The notes under the pieces: model-generated
Told to the model about the DNA's origin: nothing
The model's input: only the letters and a program-made list of their open reading frames with translations
The model's database searches: none
NCBI GenBank assembly: GCA_002364975.1
Contig: DEYT01000075.1
Coordinates: forward strand, 1-9,042
Length of the DNA stretch: 9,042 bases
Origin: Opitutia bacterium UBA3151
GTDB taxonomy: Bacteria; Verrucomicrobiota; Verrucomicrobiia; Opitutales; Seribacteraceae
Direction of reading: 5' to 3'
Translations under genes and position numbers: made by a program
Part shown: piece by piece, positions 5,292-9,042 of the stretch
Numbering within the stretch: the stretch's first letter is position 1
How the letters are laid out: each line of letters starts with the position of its first letter

Positions 5292-6749
5292 ATGAAAAAA
5301 ATTTTTTTTACCTTATGCTTTCAGTTTTTGATGTCCGGTCTGGTGGCCAAACCAGACAAGCCTAACATTATCTACCTCATGTGTGACGAGCTTGCTTATT
5401 ACGAGCTCTCTCACATGGGAAATTACAAAATCAAAACTCCAAACATCGATCGCTTTGCACGAGAGGGGCTCCGTTTTACCAGTGCAATGGCCGCATCTCC
5501 CGTATGTGCCCCACTACGATGTAACTTAATGACTGGTAAGCATGCCGGTCATGCATCGGTTAGAAAGAATGACGGAGGAACCCCGCTCCGGGCCGACGAG
5601 GTAACAGTTGCCAGCTTGCTCAAAGAAAGGGGATATGCCACCGGCGGCTTTGGAAAATGGGGTTGCGGGGGGCGCGATTCCACGGGTGTCCCTGAAAAAC
5701 ATGGCTTTGATGAATTCTTTGGCTACTACGATCAAGTTCACGCCCATACTTTCTACCCTCCTTATTTGATTCGTAACAGTGAAGAAGTCCCCTTGCCCGG
5801 AAATGATGGGGGTCGCTCCGGACAGAGCTATTCTCATTATCGAATTTTTGAGGAAGCGGTTCGTTTTATAAAGGAAAATAAAAAGAAGCCGTTTTTCTGC
5901 TACATGCCCTTCACCCCGCCTCATGGAATGTTTGATGTTCCTGCCAGTGATCCAGCATGGAAACTTTACGAAAAGGAAGCCTGGATCCAAGACCCAAGTA
6001 TTCCACAAGATGCGAAGAATTATGCGGTCATGGTTTCCATGCTCGATCGACAAGTTGGGGAACTTATGAGCCTACTTAAAACACTAGGCCTCGAACAACT
6101 TACCGCTTTTTTCTTTACCGGTGACAACGGCGGACAAGATCGCTTCAAGAGCGAAAAATATCCGAGGGGATTCTTCGGTCCCAATATTTGTCCCAGCACT
6201 GGAGTTGAATTTAGAGGGGGCAAAGGGAATCTTTATGAAGGTGGACTGCGAATTCCATATCTTGTTCGGTGGCCCGGACATGTAACCGCTGGCAAAGTAA
6301 GCGATCTTCTCTTCTACCAACCCGATGTCCTACCCACTCTTTCGGAAATCTGTGGGGCCGATATTCCTGAAGATGTGGATGGTATTTCTATTGTACCCAC
6401 TCTTCTTGGAGAAGAAATGTCTGGTCGTATCCAAATTACCCATAAGATGTTTTATTGGGAATATGGCTCTCAAGTAGCAGTTCGTAATAACTACTGGAAG
6501 GCAATAAAAACAAAGAAGGGAAAGCAGTCCGCATGGGCTCTCTACGACTTAAAAAACGACCCCGGAGAATCCTCTGATATTGCCCGCTCCCAACCCGCAA
6601 TTCTTGCCAATATGATTGAGTTTGCTGAATTCTCTCACGAACCAGCTCAACCAGGTACCTTCCTTGATTCATCTAGAGCCCGTCATAATCGTGATCGTCA
6701 AGCCAAGTTCGGCTTTTCCAATAATGCGGTTAAAAAATGGAAGAAATAA
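5292..6749 (+). CDS. Secreted sulfatase (formylglycine-dependent, arylsulfatase A-like family)
   Basis: The ORF is open from 5172, but the ATG at 5292 (485 residues) gives a clean signal peptide, MKKIFFTLCFQFLMSGLVA; ATG 5286 is a near alternative. The enzyme hydrolyses sulfate esters, probably on sulfated polysaccharide, in the periplasm or outside. Visible sites: Asp32 in 'YLMCDELAYYE' (Glu33 in place of the usual second Asp), the CxPxR maturation motif Cys72-Ala-Pro-Leu-Arg76 whose Cys becomes formylglycine, Lys122 in GKWG (many sulfatases have His two residues after this Lys; here Gly124), His211 in PPHG, Asp278-Asn279 in GDNGG and Lys311 in RGGKGNLYEGG. The Leu75 in place of Ser is tolerated in the CxPxR rule. 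The set is nearly complete, so activity is likely, and a formylglycine-generating enzyme is needed from elsewhere in the genome. It follows the hydrolase remnant by 80 bp; the next plus-strand gene is 72 bp downstream. Confidence 0.93.
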   Translation: MKKIFFTLCFQFLMSGLVAKPDKPNIIYLMCDELAYYELSHMGNYKIKTPNIDRFAREGLRFTSAMAASPVCAPLRCNLMTGKHAGHASVRKNDGGTPLRADEVTVASLLKERGYATGGFGKWGCGGRDSTGVPEKHGFDEFFGYYDQVHAHTFYPPYLIRNSEEVPLPGNDGGRSGQSYSHYRIFEEAVRFIKENKKKPFFCYMPFTPPHGMFDVPASDPAWKLYEKEAWIQDPSIPQDAKNYAVMVSMLDRQVGELMSLLKTLGLEQLTAFFFTGDNGGQDRFKSEKYPRGFFGPNICPSTGVEFRGGKGNLYEGGLRIPYLVRWPGHVTAGKVSDLLFYQPDVLPTLSEICGADIPEDVDGISIVPTLLGEEMSGRIQITHKMFYWEYGSQVAVRNNYWKAIKTKKGKQSAWALYDLKNDPGESSDIARSQPAILANMIEFAEFSHEPAQPGTFLDSSRARHNRDRQAKFGFSNNAVKKWKK

Positions 6750-6821
6750 ATCTTTTCTCAACTATTTTGGCCATCTTACAACCTTGCTTATTTAAAAGTT
6801 GTGTGTATCCAATAATTTAGG

Positions 6822-7856
6822 ATGGAAAATAAAAAAGCACTTAAATCGGTTGCTGAGTGGAAAGAATTGGTTGCGGAATTTCAACATCCGCACCTTGGGC
6901 GGGCTATTTGGCAAATTGTAAACACTCTCGGATCAGTTCTAGCAATCTGGATTGCACTCTATTTTACGCTTGGAATCTCTTGGTGGCTGACCTTTGGGCT
7001 GTCTGCCCTGGCAGGCTTATTTTTGGTTCGTTCCTTTATTATTTTTCATGACTGTGGACATGGTTCTTTTTTCAAGTCTAAAAAAGCAAATGATATTTTA
7101 GGCTTCATTTCTGGCTTAACTGTTTTCACTTCTTATCACCATTGGAAATGGGAACACGCCAGGCACCACGCTACCAATGGAGATTTAGATCGCCGGGGCA
7201 TTGGAGATATTTGGACCTTAACGGTTCGGGAATACCTGACTTCCTCAAGGATGACCCGGTTCAATTACCGACTCGTCCGAAATCCTTTTATTCTGTTTGT
7301 ATTTGCTCCTCTTTTCCTGTTTTTAGTGCTGGAGCGTTTTCCCTCGAAGAAGGCTAAACCAAGAGCAAGGCGTTCCGTCTATGTCATGAATCTTGCCATC
7401 TTAGTTTGGTGTGTGGGCATGGGATCGATTTTTGGCTTCCTTCCATTTTTAGTCATCCAAGTTATTATGATGGGAGTAGCTGGAACCTGTGGAATCTGGC
7501 TTTTCTATGTTCAGCATCAATTTGAAGATACCTATTGGGCCCAAAGCGAGGAATGGGATTTTACTGCGGCTGCGATGGAAGGAAGCAGTTATTACAAACT
7601 ACCCAAAATCCTTCAATGGTTTTCTGGTAACATTGGTTTTCATCATATTCATCATCTCAATGCAATGATTCCAAATTACAATTTGGAACGCTGTCACAAA
7701 TCAGATCCTTTCTTCGAGGTTGCTCCTGAACTCAATATTCTAAGCAGTTTAAAATCGATTAATTATCGCTTGTGGGACGAAGATGATAGTAAAATGATTG
7801 GATTTCGCGAGTTGAAGCGCAAACTCGCCATGAATGATTTGGGACAGGCTGCCTGA
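6822..7856 (+). CDS. Membrane fatty-acid desaturase (acyl-lipid, delta-12/omega-6-like)
   Basis: The protein has 344 residues and belongs to the integral-membrane di-iron desaturase family, which introduces double bonds into lipid acyl chains using oxygen and reduced ferredoxin or cytochrome. All three histidine boxes are present: His76-Asp-Cys-Gly-His80, His112-Ala-Arg-His115-His116, and His274-His-Ile-His-His278, giving the expected ligands. Hydrophobic segments at about 28-75, 94-104, 154-168 and 185-225 fit a four-helix membrane core. The stretch VQHQFEDTYW and the C-terminal 'LSSLKSINYRLWDE' resemble bacterial delta-12/omega-6-type enzymes. Regioselectivity cannot be told from the sequence. 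AGG immediately precedes the ATG, as AAGG does at bfr. The gene converges with the next one, only 18 bp between stops, and no hairpin terminator is seen in the gap. The oxygen- and iron-dependence fits an aerobic lifestyle. Confidence 0.93.
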   Translation: MENKKALKSVAEWKELVAEFQHPHLGRAIWQIVNTLGSVLAIWIALYFTLGISWWLTFGLSALAGLFLVRSFIIFHDCGHGSFFKSKKANDILGFISGLTVFTSYHHWKWEHARHHATNGDLDRRGIGDIWTLTVREYLTSSRMTRFNYRLVRNPFILFVFAPLFLFLVLERFPSKKAKPRARRSVYVMNLAILVWCVGMGSIFGFLPFLVIQVIMMGVAGTCGIWLFYVQHQFEDTYWAQSEEWDFTAAAMEGSSYYKLPKILQWFSGNIGFHHIHHLNAMIPNYNLERCHKSDPFFEVAPELNILSSLKSINYRLWDEDDSKMIGFRELKRKLAMNDLGQAA

Positions 7857-7874
7857 GGTTGAAACTCTTTCCCA

Positions 7875-9042
7875 TTAATCAGTCAGTCGTCGAAGCATAA
7901 GTAGACGAAATTCCATCGCTTGATTGCCGGGGATTTTAGTGGCCCTTAACTTGAGATCGCCCTTCCCTTTCACCAATTCAATTATTCCCATTTTCATGGG
8001 GCGAAAATCCTTGTAGTAGGACTCACTTCGAGGGGAGCGATCCTCCTTCATCCCAATAAGAGGAGGATCATTTGGCACAGTGACCTTAGAAACTACAGAC
8101 TTTCCATTCAAGGAAAGTTCAATTTCAGCCCCCAAATCTTTTTCCGGACAAGTGTACCAAAGCTCCACCTCATAGTTCCCAGACTTGCCTACTTCCACAT
8201 CCCAGGAAATAAAATCCTTCTCGTTCTTCCAGTTTAAAAAATGACTGCAATTCGGAAACTTGTTCGACCTCGTAATCTCCCCATGTGCCATTGCATCCCG
8301 GGCCGGAATCTGAGTCCAAGAAACCTCGGGATGACCGATTACGAAAGGACGGTTATCCTCCCCCTCCTTATCCAAAACCTTACTCTGAAAGAAATTCTTT
8401 CGCTTCTCCAGTCGTTCCGTGACTTTTGGAAATTCCGTGCTTACATCCACCCGTTGACCGGGATCCTTGACCATATCGAAAAGCCTTCCCTTATAACTAA
8501 GTCGAAAACGAGATTCTCGCACTCCCACTTTTCCCTTCCAGGTAGAAATCAAGGTCCTGGGCTTCCATCCATTGACATTCCCCAAAAGGAGTGGCTTCAA
8601 ACTTTTCCCATCGATAAATTTACTTGGTTTCTCCTTTACCCCTGCGAGTTCGCACAGGGTTGGCAATAAATCCCGAACCGAGGCAATTTGCATCACTTTC
8701 GTGCCCGGCTTGATTCCATTGGGCCACTTGATCAAAAGCGGGGAACGGGTACCTCCCTCCTCCGTCGATCCCTTTCTGCCCTCCATATCAGCATTCCATC
8801 GGTTCCCATTGGGACCATTATCGTGGAAAAAGGCGACGATCGTGTCCTCCGCAACTTCTAATTGATCCAATTTCTTCAGCAGACGCCCAACATTCCAGTC
8901 AATATTTTCACACATTGCAAGTGCGGCAAGGAGATGCAATCGATCCTCCTTCTGGGGATTCCGGTTTCGCATCATCTCCTCCAGTGTCCTGTCTTTAAAC
9001 TTTTTCCACCAACGATCGGGTACCTGCATCGGACTATGAGGA
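7875..9042 (-). CDS. Sulfatase with C-terminal beta-sandwich domain (C-terminal part, N-terminus outside window)
   Basis: The frame is open to the window edge: four codons upstream of the Met at 9029 read PHSP, continuing as the conserved 'PHSPMQVPDRWW' of sulfatases, so that Met is internal. Counting from it, Asp70-Asn71 in FFHDNGPNGNRW is the C-terminal part of the metal site, and Lys86 in GRKGSTEEGG with 'RSPLLIKWPNGI' completes the sulfatase fold. The formylglycine motif and signal peptide lie beyond the edge. After a linker, residues about 255-384 form a beta-rich domain (DFISWDVEVGKSGNYEVELWYTCPEKD, 'ELSLNGKSV', 'YYKDFRPMKMG', LKLRATKIPG) resembling the carbohydrate-binding-like tails seen on many PVC-group arylsulfatases. 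Such a tail could bind glycan, which is inference. With the other sulfatase nearby it points to sulfated-polysaccharide use. Confidence 0.92.
   Translation of the reverse strand, partial: PHSPMQVPDRWWKKFKDRTLEEMMRNRNPQKEDRLHLLAALAMCENIDWNVGRLLKKLDQLEVAEDTIVAFFHDNGPNGNRWNADMEGRKGSTEEGGTRSPLLIKWPNGIKPGTKVMQIASVRDLLPTLCELAGVKEKPSKFIDGKSLKPLLLGNVNGWKPRTLISTWKGKVGVRESRFRLSYKGRLFDMVKDPGQRVDVSTEFPKVTERLEKRKNFFQSKVLDKEGEDNRPFVIGHPEVSWTQIPARDAMAHGEITRSNKFPNCSHFLNWKNEKDFISWDVEVGKSGNYEVELWYTCPEKDLGAEIELSLNGKSVVSKVTVPNDPPLIGMKEDRSPRSESYYKDFRPMKMGIIELVKGKGDLKLRATKIPGNQAMEFRLLMLRRLTD

Noticed and set aside
5526..6053. Minus-strand 175-residue ORF inside the sulfatase
   Set aside because: It is a shadow of a strongly conserved coding frame on the other strand, with no recognisable domain.
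6750..6821. Terminator or promoter between the sulfatase and desaturase
   Set aside because: Only an imperfect stem (ACAACCTT / AAAGTTGT) with a long loop and no T tract is visible; no convincing -35/-10 pair was found.
7857..7874. Bidirectional terminator between the convergent desaturase and sulfatase genes
   Set aside because: The 18-bp gap has no inverted repeat or T/A run pair.

Overview
The window looks like a piece of chromosome from a marine, polysaccharide-degrading bacterium of the Verrucomicrobiota (PVC group). This is inferred from two secreted formylglycine-type sulfatases, one with the 'VCAPLRCNLMTGKH' active-site segment frequent in that group. It also rests on a very large secreted beta-propeller protein with DxDxDG calcium repeats and an aromatic 'WLY/YPYFY' C-terminus, and on scarce Shine-Dalgarno sequences. 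No rRNA, tRNA, CRISPR array or insertion sequence was found.

Left part (1-3826): a divergent iron locus. On the minus strand, a secreted propeller/TSP3-repeat protein (407-2806) runs into the N-terminus of a TonB-dependent outer-membrane receptor of the heme/hemoglobin type (1-407, cut by the window edge), with a TAATG stop/start overlap. On the plus strand lie a Bfd-type [2Fe-2S] ferredoxin (3013-3294) and a bacterioferritin (3350-3826). The roughly 200-bp divergent region carries two related palindromic operators with the 7-1-7 layout of Fur boxes, one in front of each transcription unit, and a perfect 16-bp inverted repeat between them. The simplest reading is that iron uptake (left) and iron storage/release (right) are controlled together by one Fur-family regulator.

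Middle part (3891-5211): a predicted kinase-fold protein of unknown function, overlapped at its 3' end by the start of a secreted alpha/beta-hydrolase gene. The hydrolase is broken: it frameshifts and loses similarity just before the nucleophile elbow.

Right part (5292-9042): a complete secreted sulfatase, then a membrane fatty-acid desaturase on the plus strand. A second sulfatase with a C-terminal beta-sandwich domain converges from the right edge on the minus strand and lacks its N-terminus in this window.

The most unusual points are in the iron locus. The bacterioferritin keeps the heme-ligand Met52 but has Ser at both C-terminal ferroxidase-ligand positions (127 and 130). The Bfd protein has an extra seven-cysteine tail. 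The TonB receptor is translationally coupled to a large surface propeller protein with three copies of an unrecognised repeat. Together these could be an undescribed variant of heme/iron acquisition and storage, but that is inference from gene content and residues only.
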